6,719 bases of DNA from Beijerinckiaceae bacterium (GTDB taxonomy: Bacteria; Pseudomonadota; Alphaproteobacteria; Rhizobiales; Beijerinckiaceae), in the NCBI GenBank assembly GCA_027346205.1, contig DAIESR010000136.1, forward strand, positions 1 through 6,719, read 5' to 3'. Below, piece after piece: positions 1 to 6,163 of this stretch; position 1 is the stretch's first letter; each line of letters begins with the position of its first letter. A program made the position numbers and the translations under genes. The notes below the pieces were generated by a model. That model was not told the DNA's origin. It searched no databases and saw nothing but the letters and a program-made list of their open reading frames with translations.

Positions 1-632
1 ACGCATTCGGAGTCCATGAAAGGCTCTGCCTGGCCCGGCGACACGCGGCTCGCAAAGCCACGGCCGTCGATCGTCAGCGCGAAAGTACCCTGGACTTCCT
101 CGCAGGCGCGGACGCAGCGATTGCAGACGATGCATTTCGACGGATCATAGGCGAAATAGGGGTTCGAGACGTCCTTCTGATCCTTCAGATGGTTCTTGCC
201 CTCATAGCCGTAGCGCACTTCGCGCAGCCCGACAGCGCCCGCTTGCGTCTGCAATTCGCAATTGCCATTGGCGGCGCAAGTCAGACAATCGAGCGGGTGG
301 TCAGAAATATAAAGTTCCATCACGCCCTTGCGCAGCGCCTTCAGCCGCTCCGTCTGGGTCTTGACGACCATGCCCGGCGCGACAGGAGTCGTGCACGAAG
401 CAGGTGTTCCGTTGCGTCCTTCGATTTCGACGAGGCAGAGGCGGCAGGAGCCGAAGGGCTCGAGCATGTCAGTCGCGCAAAGCTTCGGGATTTCGGTGCC
501 CATCTCCATGGCCGCGCGCATGATCGACGTGCCGGCGGGCACTTTGATCGGCGCGCCATCGATCGTGAGCGTGACGAGCTGTTCGGATTGAGCGGCGGGC
601 GTGCCGTAATCGGTCTCGTGGATGAGAGTCAT
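1..632 (-). CDS. fdsA: NAD+-dependent formate dehydrogenase, alpha subunit (N-terminal 210 residues, cut by window edge)
   Basis: Catalytic subunit of the soluble Mo- or W-dependent formate dehydrogenase (formate + NAD+ to CO2 + NADH). Only the electron-transfer N-terminus is here; the bis-MGD catalytic domain lies beyond the edge. The reading frame opens with ATG at 632 and is uninterrupted to base 1. Visible domains: a ferredoxin-type [2Fe-2S] domain (about residues 18-95; Cys52, Cys63, Cys66, Cys80), a NuoG-like His-Cys3 [4Fe-4S] site (His112, Cys116, Cys119, Cys125), and a ferredoxin-type CxxCxxCxxxC site (Cys167, Cys170, Cys173, Cys177). Cys210, at the very edge, probably begins the next cluster. 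All ligands are intact. The start is 11 bases after the fdsB stop, with GAGG and AAGG upstream. A HoxU-like diaphorase subunit shares this cluster layout, but the overall sequence and the G-B-A gene order favour FdsA. Confidence 0.95.
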   Translation of the reverse strand, partial: MTLIHETDYGTPAAQSEQLVTLTIDGAPIKVPAGTSIMRAAMEMGTEIPKLCATDMLEPFGSCRLCLVEIEGRNGTPASCTTPVAPGMVVKTQTERLKALRKGVMELYISDHPLDCLTCAANGNCELQTQAGAVGLREVRYGYEGKNHLKDQKDVSNPYFAYDPSKCIVCNRCVRACEEVQGTFALTIDGRGFASRVSPGQAEPFMDSEC

Positions 633-646
633 GGCCTTCGTCCTCA
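633..646 (-). promoter_or_regulatory. fdsA ribosome-binding site overlapping the fdsB stop codon
   Basis: On the minus strand the fdsB stop TGA is part of TGAGGA, followed by CGAAGG and CC before the fdsA ATG at 632. GAGGA ends 8 bases before the ATG, a good Shine-Dalgarno spacing. Ribosomes finishing fdsB would therefore stop on the fdsA initiation site, which implies translational coupling. Confidence 0.7.
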
Positions 647-2194
647 TTCCGCCGCTGCTGCCATATGGGGCTGGAAATCTTCCGGGAAGTGGCGGAGTGC
701 GCTGGTGACAGGATAGGGCGCAAAACCGCCCAGAGCACAGAGCGAACCAAATTTCATGGTCTGACAGAGATCTTCCAAGAGCGTCAGATTGCCGGCGATA
801 TTCTCGCCCTTCATCAGACGCTCGATAGTCTCCTGGCCGCGCGTCGAACCGATCCGGCAAGGAGTGCACTTGCCGCAGCTCTCGATTGCGCAGAATTCCA
901 TTGCGAAACGGGCCATTTCCGCCATGTCGACCGTATCGTCGAACACGACGAGACCGCCATGGCCGATGAGCCCGTCTTTGGCCGCGAAAGCCTCATAGTC
1001 GAAGGGCGTATCGAAAAGCGCCTTCGGAAAATAGGCGCCGAGCGGGCCACCGCATTGCACGGCACGGACCGGTCGGGCGGACAAGGTGCCGCCGCCGATC
1101 TCTTCGACGATTTCACCGAGCGTCAGGCCGAAGGCTGTCTCGAAAAGCCCACCATAGCGGACATTGCCGGCGATCTGCAAAGGCATGGTGCCGCGCGAGC
1201 GGCCCATGCCAAAGCTCGCGTAGGCAGCGCCGCCTTCGGCGAGAATGAAAGGTGCCGCAGCGAAGGAGAGCACATTGTTGACGACGGTCGGCTGTTGGAA
1301 CAGGCCTTTGTGCGCCGGCAGCGGCGGCTTGGCGCGGACAATGCCACGCTTGCCTTCGAGGCTTTCGAGCAGGGCGGTTTCTTCGCCGCAGACATAGGCG
1401 CCGGCGCCCATTCTAAGCTCGATGTCGAAGCTGAAGCCCGAGCCTTTGATATTATTGCCGAGCCAGCCGGCCTCGCGGGCGAGACGCAGCGCCTCGTTGA
1501 ACGTCTTCGCCCCATGCGGATATTCGGAACGGCAATAGACGTAGCCCTTCTTGGCTCCGATGGCGACGGCGCAGATCGCCATGCCTTCGATGAGCATGAA
1601 AGGATCGCCTTCCAGCACCATGCGGTCAGCGAAAGTGCCGCTGTCGCCCTCGTCGGCATTGCAGACGACATATTTGCGATCGCCTGCGCAATCGGCCACG
1701 GTCTTCCATTTGATGCCGGTCGGGAAACCCGCGCCGCCGCGTCCGCGCAAGCCCGATTGCGTCACCTCGGCAATGATCGCCGTAGGGCCGATCGCCAGGG
1801 CACGGCTAAGGCCACGCCAACCGTCGAGCGCTTCATAATCCTGAAGCGACAAAGGATCGGTGATGCCGCAACGGGCGAAGGTGAGCCGCGTCTGCTTGGC
1901 GAGATAGGGATGCTCTTCCGCCTTGCCGATCCGCAGCGCATGCGCGCCGCCATTGAGGAAGTTGGCATCGAAAAGAGAGGCGACATCGGAAGCGCTGACA
2001 GGCCCGTAGGCGATGCGTCCGGACGGCGTCTCGACCTCGATCATCGGCTCGAGGAAGAACATGCCGCGCGAACCGTTGCGGACGATCTCGACCGTTGCGC
2101 CGCGCGCCGCGCCGAGTTCCGAAATCTTGCGTGCTATCCGGTCGGCGCCAAGCGCGAGGGCGACGACATCTTTGGGGACAAAAACCCGGGTCAT
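644..2194 (-). CDS. fdsB: NAD+-dependent formate dehydrogenase, beta subunit (FMN and NADH-binding, NuoF-like)
   Basis: A 516-residue diaphorase subunit that takes electrons from FdsA and reduces NAD+ at FMN in the cytoplasm. The NuoF-like core runs from about residue 105 to the end. It has the glycine-rich GLRGRGGAGFPTG motif at 148-160 and NADEGDSGTF at 179-188 (FMN/NADH binding), GAGAYVCGEETALL at 263-276, and the [4Fe-4S] ligands in ESCGKCTPCR (Cys440, Cys443, Cys446) plus Cys486. Residues 1 to about 100 form an extra N-terminal domain without cysteines. In FdsB-type proteins this corresponds to a NuoE-like thioredoxin fold that has lost its cluster. The length is normal and all motifs are complete. 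The ATG overlaps the fdsG stop as ATGA, so translation is coupled; fdsA follows after 11 bases. HoxF-type hydrogenase diaphorases are the nearest alternative, but no hydrogenase genes are visible. Confidence 0.95.
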   Translation of the reverse strand: MTRVFVPKDVVALALGADRIARKISELGAARGATVEIVRNGSRGMFFLEPMIEVETPSGRIAYGPVSASDVASLFDANFLNGGAHALRIGKAEEHPYLAKQTRLTFARCGITDPLSLQDYEALDGWRGLSRALAIGPTAIIAEVTQSGLRGRGGAGFPTGIKWKTVADCAGDRKYVVCNADEGDSGTFADRMVLEGDPFMLIEGMAICAVAIGAKKGYVYCRSEYPHGAKTFNEALRLAREAGWLGNNIKGSGFSFDIELRMGAGAYVCGEETALLESLEGKRGIVRAKPPLPAHKGLFQQPTVVNNVLSFAAAPFILAEGGAAYASFGMGRSRGTMPLQIAGNVRYGGLFETAFGLTLGEIVEEIGGGTLSARPVRAVQCGGPLGAYFPKALFDTPFDYEAFAAKDGLIGHGGLVVFDDTVDMAEMARFAMEFCAIESCGKCTPCRIGSTRGQETIERLMKGENIAGNLTLLEDLCQTMKFGSLCALGGFAPYPVTSALRHFPEDFQPHMAAAAE

Positions 2195-2667
2195 GCTGCG
2201 CTTACCTCGCCAATCGCTTCAGTAAGCTTCGCCTTATCGAACCGGCCGATCGGCAGATCGTCGAGAAGCGCGGAGGGACCGCTGGCGCAGAGACCGAGAC
2301 AATAGACAGGCTCGACACTGATCTCGCCGTCTTTCGTCGTGCCGTGCCAAGTGACACCGAGTTCGGCCAGAGCGCCGCGAGCGATTGCTTCGCTGCCGAG
2401 GCTCTGACAAGCTTCAGCGCGGCAGATCTTCAGCACATGCCGACCGCAAGGCTCGCGCCGGAAGTCATGATAAAAAGTAATGACCCCATGCACTTCGGCG
2501 CGGGTTAGTTTGAGCGTGTCGGCGATCAGCGGCACCGCAGAATCGCTCACGAAGCCGAACTCTTCGTTGAATGCATGAAGAATTGGGAGGAGCGGGCCTT
2601 CGAGGTCGAGATGTTCGGCGATGATCTGTCGGGCACGGCCTTCGTCAAAGACCGGGGTCTTGGGCAT
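2191..2667 (-). CDS. fdsG: NAD+-dependent formate dehydrogenase, gamma subunit (NuoE-like [2Fe-2S] protein)
   Basis: A 158-residue NuoE-like subunit that carries one thioredoxin-fold [2Fe-2S] cluster and partners FdsB in the diaphorase half of formate dehydrogenase. The N-terminal helical part (about 8-70) includes the conserved EVHGVITFYHDFR stretch at 58-70. The four cluster ligands are Cys82 and Cys87 (CRAEAC) and Cys123 and Cys127 (CLGLC). The frame stays open for 64 more codons upstream to 2859. I chose ATG 2667 because MPKTPVF begins the family-like sequence, the length fits the family, GGTGGA lies just upstream, and the extension resembles no protein I know and would run through the likely promoter. 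It is the first gene of the operon and overlaps fdsB by four bases. Confidence 0.93.
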   Translation of the reverse strand: MPKTPVFDEGRARQIIAEHLDLEGPLLPILHAFNEEFGFVSDSAVPLIADTLKLTRAEVHGVITFYHDFRREPCGRHVLKICRAEACQSLGSEAIARGALAELGVTWHGTTKDGEISVEPVYCLGLCASGPSALLDDLPIGRFDKAKLTEAIGEVSAA

Positions 2668-2714
2668 GTTTCCACCAATAGCTAGGCAGCTTCCGCGACT
2701 GTTTCGCTTTCGCC

Positions 2715-2728
2715 GCTCGATATCGAGC
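2715..2728. promoter_or_regulatory. 14-bp perfect palindrome in the fdsG leader
   Basis: GCTCGATATCGAGC is perfectly self-complementary and lies 48-61 bases before the fdsG ATG. It could be an operator downstream of the start of transcription. With no unpaired loop it is a poor RNA hairpin, so a dimeric DNA-binding protein is the likelier reading. A palindrome of this length could also occur by chance. Confidence 0.3.
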
Positions 2729-2816
2729 CGGGACAAGCGGCCCCGCAATTCGGCATTGCCGATCGATGCGTTCCCCCGTTTCCTGAGCGTGGTTTCCTCA
2801 GGTATCTGGCAAATCG

Positions 2817-2822
2817 ATCTTA
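2817..2822 (-). promoter_or_regulatory. candidate -10 element of the fds operon promoter
   Basis: The minus strand reads TAAGAT, matching four of the six bases of the sigma-70 TATAAT element. The start of transcription would fall near 2810, leaving a leader of about 143 bases before fdsG. The hexamer 17 bases further upstream (AGGAAG) is nothing like TTGACA, so such a promoter would need an activator. This is inferred from sequence and spacing only. Confidence 0.3.
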
Positions 2823-2830
2823 TGTGGAAA

Positions 2831-2842
2831 AAGTTTAAACTT
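2831..2842. promoter_or_regulatory. AT-rich perfect palindrome in the fds promoter region
   Basis: AAGTTTAAACTT is a perfect 12-bp palindrome. It is framed by GGAA (2826-2829) and TTCC at its right end (2841-2844), so the symmetry partly extends outward. It sits three bases from the FNR-like box and overlaps the region expected for a -35 element. It may be a protein-binding site, for example for the LysR-type regulator, but the sequence alone does not identify the protein. Confidence 0.35.
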
Positions 2843-2845
2843 CCT

Positions 2846-2859
2846 CTGATCGAGATCAA
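2846..2859. promoter_or_regulatory. FNR/FixK-like box upstream of the fds operon
   Basis: The plus strand reads CTGAT-CGAG-ATCAA, matching nine of the ten specified bases of the FNR/FixK consensus TTGAT-N4-ATCAA. Its core is the symmetric TGATC-N2-GATCA. It lies about 180 bases before the fdsG start and about 42 bases before the inferred transcription start, the usual class II activator position. The same bases on the minus strand also fit the loose LysR pattern T-N11-A, so the neighbouring LysR protein is an alternative ligand. Confidence 0.45.
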
Positions 2860-2903
2860 TAAAGCCGTTCCGTGGTGTTATTGGCTTTTTCTATAAATTG
2901 CTC

Positions 2904-3803
2904 TCAGTCGATAGGATTTTGTAGTGCGCCAAAACTTTTTGCTTCACTGAAGATTGCTGCGGCGAGTGGAGCCATCGGCTCGCGAAAGGGCACAACGAGG
3001 CCGATTTGATGAACCACCTCTGGCTCGACAATTGGGATCGATCGAATAGGTTCGATGAGCCCTAGCGTTTCGACGAGCTTTTCGGCCATGATGCTGGCCC
3101 ATTTCCCTGTACGGACATGAGCGAAAAGCGCGATGACGGAGTTCGATTCAAGCGTAGGCGCGGCTTCATTGCCGGTGCTTTTGAGCAGATGGTCGATGAT
3201 ACGACGGTTCTGCATGTCGGGTGTCAGCAGACAGAGGGGGATGCGGCCGACCTCTGCCCAGCTGATGCTGCTGCGCTCCGCAAAGGGGCTGTCGGCGAAA
3301 GTCACGAGCCTATAACGTTCTATATAGAGCGGGAGGCTTCGGACATTGCCGAGCGGCTCGTTGTCGAGATAGCTGATGCCGGCATCGATTTCGAGATTGT
3401 CCAGCGCGGCGAGGATTTCGATTGAGGTCATTGAGCGCACACTGAACCGCACGTTCGGATGTTTGGTGCGGAAGGGCGTCGTGAGCTGGGCGACCATCGT
3501 AAGCGCGGTCGGAATCGCCGCGATCCGCAAATGGCCGACAAGGCCGCTCTTCAAGGTGCGCACGTCCTGGCGCATGGCGCGCGCATCGCCGACGATTCGC
3601 TTCGCCCATTCGAGGACGCGCTCGCCTTCGGCCGTCAGCCCATGGAAACGCGAGCTGCGATTGACGAGCAGCACGCCGAGCGTGTCTTCCAATTGCTTGA
3701 TCGCTGCCGACAAGGTCGGCTGCGTAACACCGCAGGTTTCGGCGGCGCGGCTGAAACTCTGTTCGCGCGCCACGGCGATGAAGAATTCCAATTTGTCGAT
3801 CAC
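2904..3803 (-). CDS. LysR-type transcriptional regulator, probable regulator of the formate dehydrogenase operon
   Basis: A 299-residue LysR-family DNA-binding regulator of normal length. Residues 1-60 form the winged helix-turn-helix: SFSRAAETCGVTQPTLSAAI at about 16-35 is the HTH, followed by LEDTLGVLLVNRSSR and the GLTAEG wing. Residues from about 91 (HLRIAAIPTAL) to the end are the two-lobed effector-binding domain. Start: GTG at 3803, with GAGG five bases upstream; the HTH begins at the usual distance from this start. It lies directly upstream of fdsG on the same strand with a 236-base gap, not divergent as many LysR regulators are. In Cupriavidus necator a LysR-type protein, FdsR, controls the fds operon. 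The same role here is inferred from position, and the effector (formate or another C1 signal) is unknown. Its own promoter should lie in 3804-3910. Confidence 0.88.
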   Translation of the reverse strand: MIDKLEFFIAVAREQSFSRAAETCGVTQPTLSAAIKQLEDTLGVLLVNRSSRFHGLTAEGERVLEWAKRIVGDARAMRQDVRTLKSGLVGHLRIAAIPTALTMVAQLTTPFRTKHPNVRFSVRSMTSIEILAALDNLEIDAGISYLDNEPLGNVRSLPLYIERYRLVTFADSPFAERSSISWAEVGRIPLCLLTPDMQNRRIIDHLLKSTGNEAAPTLESNSVIALFAHVRTGKWASIMAEKLVETLGLIEPIRSIPIVEPEVVHQIGLVVPFREPMAPLAAAIFSEAKSFGALQNPID

Positions 3804-3857
3804 AGGACCTCGAAGCGGGAAAGTAGTCGGTTTTGGTTGATCCCTCAGCCGTGGAGG

Positions 3858-3883
3858 CTTGCGCTTCTTGCGTAAGCGCGAAG
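3858..3883. repeat. inverted repeat upstream of the LysR gene
   Basis: GCGCTT (3861-3866) and AAGCGC (3874-3879) pair around a 7-base spacer, and CTT/AAG extend the stem to nine pairs past one bulged G. It lies 55-80 bases before the GTG start. It could be an operator for autoregulation or a chance stem in GC-rich DNA. Confidence 0.3.
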
Positions 3884-3910
3884 GTCGATGGACGCGAGAT
3901 CTCGGCTTTA

Positions 3911-4018
3911 GAGCGTTTTCCGACCGGATGGAATCATCTGGTCGAGAGAAAAACGCTCAAAATCAAAAAGCTGGAGCATGTTCTTGTCGGAAAAGTCGTT
4001 CAACTTTTCCGGAACATG
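3911..4018. repeat. RIME-like double-hairpin intergenic palindromic repeat
   Basis: Two nested-stem hairpins lie side by side. Hairpin 1 (3911-3958): outer arms GAGCGTTTT (3911-3919) and AAAACGCTC (3950-3958) pair over nine bases; inside, CGACC/GGTCG and GATG/CATC continue the stem past one mismatch to a GAAT loop. Hairpin 2 (3977-4018): CATGTTC (3977-3983) pairs with GAACATG (4012-4018), and CGGAAAAGT (3988-3996) pairs with ACTTTTCCG (4003-4011), with a TTGT bulge and a CGTTCA loop. The arrangement and base content resemble the RIME and similar dispersed palindromic elements of rhizobial genomes. Such elements are non-coding and can act as RNA processing, attenuation or protein-binding sites. 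Copy number cannot be judged from one window. Confidence 0.75.
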
Positions 4019-4125
4019 TTTTAACGCAGTTTTACTTCTCAAAACACTTGATGACGCAAAGATAAGATCAGTCGAGCCTCTGCGCCAGCGGCCGCGGACG
4101 AGGCGCTGCTGCGCTGTTTATAGAA

Positions 4126-4154
4126 GTGCGCGGTCTCCGCTCGGCGGCGCGCAC
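4126..4154 (-). terminator. GC-rich hairpin downstream of xthA, possible terminator
   Basis: On the minus strand GTGCGCG (4154-4148) pairs with CGCGCAC (4132-4126), and an inner CCGC-CGA-GCGG stem-loop lies within. It begins about 40 bases after the xthA stop. No U-run follows (the next bases are TTCTATAAA), so it is not a classic intrinsic terminator. It could still be a transcript-end or stabilising structure. Confidence 0.4.
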
Positions 4155-4195
4155 GGCCGTCACCTAGGGTCTGTCACGATGAGGCAGCCAGCGTT

Positions 4196-4972
4196 TCATG
4201 CAAGCTCGATCCTGATCGGCACATGATCCGATGGCTTATCCTCGCCGCGCCGCTCCTTGTCGATCGTCACATTGAGCAGCCGATCGGCGGCATAGGGCGA
4301 GAGCAGCAGATGATCGATCCTTATGCCTTTGTTCTTCTGCCAGGCGCCAGCCTGATAATCCCAGAACGTGTAGAGTCCAGCGGCATCACTTGTCGCTCGC
4401 AGTGCATCGGTGAAGCCGAGATTGACGAGCGCCCGAAATTTTTGCCGTGTCTGCGGCAGGAAGAGTGCATCGCCCATCCAGGCTGCCGGATCATAGCAAT
4501 CGCGCGGCTCGGGAATGACATTATAGTCGCCGGCGAGGATTAACGGTTCCTCCAAGGTGAGCAGCCGCTTGGCATGGCTGACGAGCCGGTCCATCCAGGC
4601 GAGCTTGTAGGCATATTTGTCTGTGTCCGGCGGATTGCCATTCGGCAAATAGAGACAGGCAATCCTGACGATGCCCTCGCCATGCTGCACTGTCGCTTCG
4701 ATATAGCGGGCGTGGGTATCACCATCATCGCCCGGCAGGCCGCGCATCACTTCTATCGGGCTCTTCGACAGAATAGCGACGCCGTTGAAAGCCTTCTGGC
4801 CATGCACGGCGACATTATAGCCGCAGGCTTCGACCTCCATATGCGGGAAGGCCTCGTCGACACATTTCAACTCCTGCAAGCAGAGCACATCCGGGCTGAC
4901 CTCCTTGAGATAGCGCAGGAGATGCTCGGTTCTCTGCCGAACAGAATTGACGTTCCATGTGGCGATCTGCAC
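4196..4972 (-). CDS. xthA: exodeoxyribonuclease III (AP endonuclease, DNA base-excision repair)
   Basis: A 258-residue Mg2+-dependent exonuclease III/AP endonuclease of the EEP fold; it cuts the backbone 5' of abasic sites and trims 3' ends in base-excision repair. Catalytic residues are all present: Asn7 (ATWNVNS), the metal ligand Glu34 (CLQELK), Tyr108 and Asn111 (LYLPNG), Asp149 and Asn151 (GDYNV), Asp220 (IRIDHLL), and the terminal Asp249-His250 (SDH). The length is slightly below the 268 residues of the E. coli enzyme. The frame is open to 5191, but that extension overlaps the preceding gene. I chose GTG 4972 because the family motif starts there and GAGGA lies eight bases upstream. It follows the acyltransferase stop by 31 bases, so the two are probably one transcript despite unrelated functions. 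Confidence 0.94.
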   Translation of the reverse strand: MQIATWNVNSVRQRTEHLLRYLKEVSPDVLCLQELKCVDEAFPHMEVEACGYNVAVHGQKAFNGVAILSKSPIEVMRGLPGDDGDTHARYIEATVQHGEGIVRIACLYLPNGNPPDTDKYAYKLAWMDRLVSHAKRLLTLEEPLILAGDYNVIPEPRDCYDPAAWMGDALFLPQTRQKFRALVNLGFTDALRATSDAAGLYTFWDYQAGAWQKNKGIRIDHLLLSPYAADRLLNVTIDKERRGEDKPSDHVPIRIELA

Positions 4973-5003
4973 GGCGACGATCCTCGGGCAATCGAAAGAG
5001 TGT

Positions 5004-5960
5004 TTAACCCCAGCGCCGGTGCGACCACATCCATTGCTCAGGATGGCGCCTGATGCTGCGCTCGAACTCGGCCTGCAGAGCGGCTGTTGCCGCGACGATA
5101 TCAGCTTCACGATCCGCTGTCTGCGGTACGGGAATTTCGACGAGCCTGATGTCGAAGCGCACATTGGGCTTGCGGACGATTTCGCCGGCATAGAGCTTCA
5201 GGCCCAGAGTCCGCGCGACCATGGCGGGGAAGGGCGTCGATGGTGCCGGCCGGTTGAAGAAATTCACGTGCGGGCCGCGCATGTCGCGCTGATCGGCGAG
5301 GACCGCAAGCGTGCCCCCCTCGCGCGCATGACGGATGAGCTGGCGCGGCGCTGCGGGCGTTTTTGGGTAAAGTCCGCCCGGATAGAGAAAGCTGCGCATC
5401 TGCCGAACGCGCGCGTCGACCAGTGGGTTTTTAATGCGTTGGTAGACGCCGGCGGGCCGTGCTTCCGCGGCGGAGGAGATGGCGAGTACGGCGATCTCCC
5501 AATTGCCCTGATGCGCCGCGCAGACGATGCGCGCTGCGCCGTCGCGTTTAAATCCCGACGGCTCCAAGACATCGAGCCTGTCGCTCACCGCAATCTCGGC
5601 AAGCCGAAAGGTTTCGGCGAAAGTGCGACCGAGATTTTCCCACATGGCGACAGCCAGGGCGGTGCGTTCGGCCTCGGATTTTTCCGGAAAGGCGAGGGCG
5701 AGATTGGCAAGCGCCCGAATCTGGCGGCGACTGCCGAGGCGCGGGCCGAGCCGGCGCCAAATCAATCCCGAAAGCCAGGATGCGGTTTCGATCGGCAGGG
5801 CTTTGAAGCATAGTCCCGCGAGGCCGAAAGCGAGATCTTCGAGCCTGTAACGCACGGACACGCCGTCCCATCTGGCCGCAAGCCATCGTGTCGCAAGAAA
5901 GCGTCCGGCCGTGGTGGCGTTCGGCATAGGGCGCGGTCCCAAATCCTTCTGCGTCACCAT
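5004..5960 (-). CDS. lipid A biosynthesis acyltransferase, LpxL/HtrB family
   Basis: Adds a secondary acyl chain to lipid A at the inner membrane. With ATG 5960 it has 318 residues; numbering below uses this start. The acyltransferase signature HQGNWE is at 150-155 (HX4E: His150, Glu155). YQRIKNPLVD at about 173-182, ADQRDMRGPHVNFFNRP at about 222-238 and the C-terminal QWMWSHRRWG are further family landmarks. A hydrophobic segment (about 43-70) may anchor it to the membrane. The start is uncertain: ATG 5927 (307 residues, closest to the 306 of E. coli LpxL) is nearly as good, and neither has a strong ribosome-binding site. The frame extends to a GTG at 6017, which I consider unlikely. The acyl chain used cannot be told from sequence; rhizobial genomes also carry the relative LpxXL, which transfers very long chains. 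Confidence 0.88.
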   Translation of the reverse strand: MVTQKDLGPRPMPNATTAGRFLATRWLAARWDGVSVRYRLEDLAFGLAGLCFKALPIETASWLSGLIWRRLGPRLGSRRQIRALANLALAFPEKSEAERTALAVAMWENLGRTFAETFRLAEIAVSDRLDVLEPSGFKRDGAARIVCAAHQGNWEIAVLAISSAAEARPAGVYQRIKNPLVDARVRQMRSFLYPGGLYPKTPAAPRQLIRHAREGGTLAVLADQRDMRGPHVNFFNRPAPSTPFPAMVARTLGLKLYAGEIVRKPNVRFDIRLVEIPVPQTADREADIVAATAALQAEFERSIRRHPEQWMWSHRRWG

Positions 5961-6163
5961 CGTTTCGCCGGGCGTCTTCGTGGCACGGCAAGCGGTGCCG
6001 GAGGCCGAGCATCGCACGACTAGGCGAGCTACGTCAGCTCTTCATCATGGGTTGCACCACGTCTCGCCCGGAAAAGTCCAGCAGCTTTTTCTCGATTGGT
6101 CCGTGCCGGCAGCCCCAATCTTTTTAAGGCTGTGCAAAGGCGATGAAATCATCGCGCATCATG

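Larger units (their letters stand above)
3804..4195. other. 392-base gene-free region between xthA and the LysR gene
   Basis: I see no convincing gene on either strand. Short open frames here run through the palindromic repeat and have no family resemblance. Contents from the low end: the LysR gene's ribosome-binding site and presumed promoter, a stem-loop at 3858-3883, the RIME-like double hairpin at 3911-4018, an AT-richer spacer at about 4020-4075, a GC-rich segment with a hairpin at 4126-4154, and the tail after xthA. Confidence 0.7.

Noticed and set aside
665..2305. A 546-codon open frame on the plus strand opposite fdsB
   Set aside because: It is an antisense shadow of a high-GC coding region. 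The minus strand encodes an intact FdsB with every motif, whereas the plus-strand translation shows no recognisable domain.
2742..2760. Possible sigma-54 promoter (GG...GC elements) upstream of fdsG
   Set aside because: On the minus strand GG and GC of GGCAATGCCGAATTGC are separated by 12 bases, not the required 10, and the flanking bases do not match TGGCAC/TTGCA.
2668..2859. 64-codon N-terminal extension of fdsG
   Set aside because: The extension does not resemble the NuoE/FdsG family and would place coding sequence over the probable promoter; ATG 2667 has a suitable upstream GGTGGA and gives a family-typical length.
2861..2888. AAAGCC/GGCTTT stem after the LysR gene as its terminator
   Set aside because: The stem is only six pairs with a 16-base loop, and on the LysR strand it is followed by ATTGATC, not a U-run. 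The better U-run is on the plus strand, where no gene ends.
3833..4226. Short plus-strand open frames through the non-coding region
   Set aside because: They read straight across the palindromic repeat, lack convincing ribosome-binding sites and resemble no known protein.
4947..5813. A 288-codon plus-strand open frame opposite the acyltransferase gene
   Set aside because: It is antisense to a complete LpxL/HtrB-family protein, has no family resemblance, and is explained by GC-rich codon bias.
6069..6078. CGGAAAAGTC shared with the RIME-like repeat at 3988-3997
   Set aside because: A 10-base match without the partner arm or any surrounding similarity is too little to call a degraded repeat copy.
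6126..6161. A 12-codon open frame (MMRDDFIAFAQP) just below the monooxygenase gene
   Set aside because: It is too short to support, has no clear ribosome-binding site, and begins beside the 20-bp palindrome; chance is the simplest explanation.
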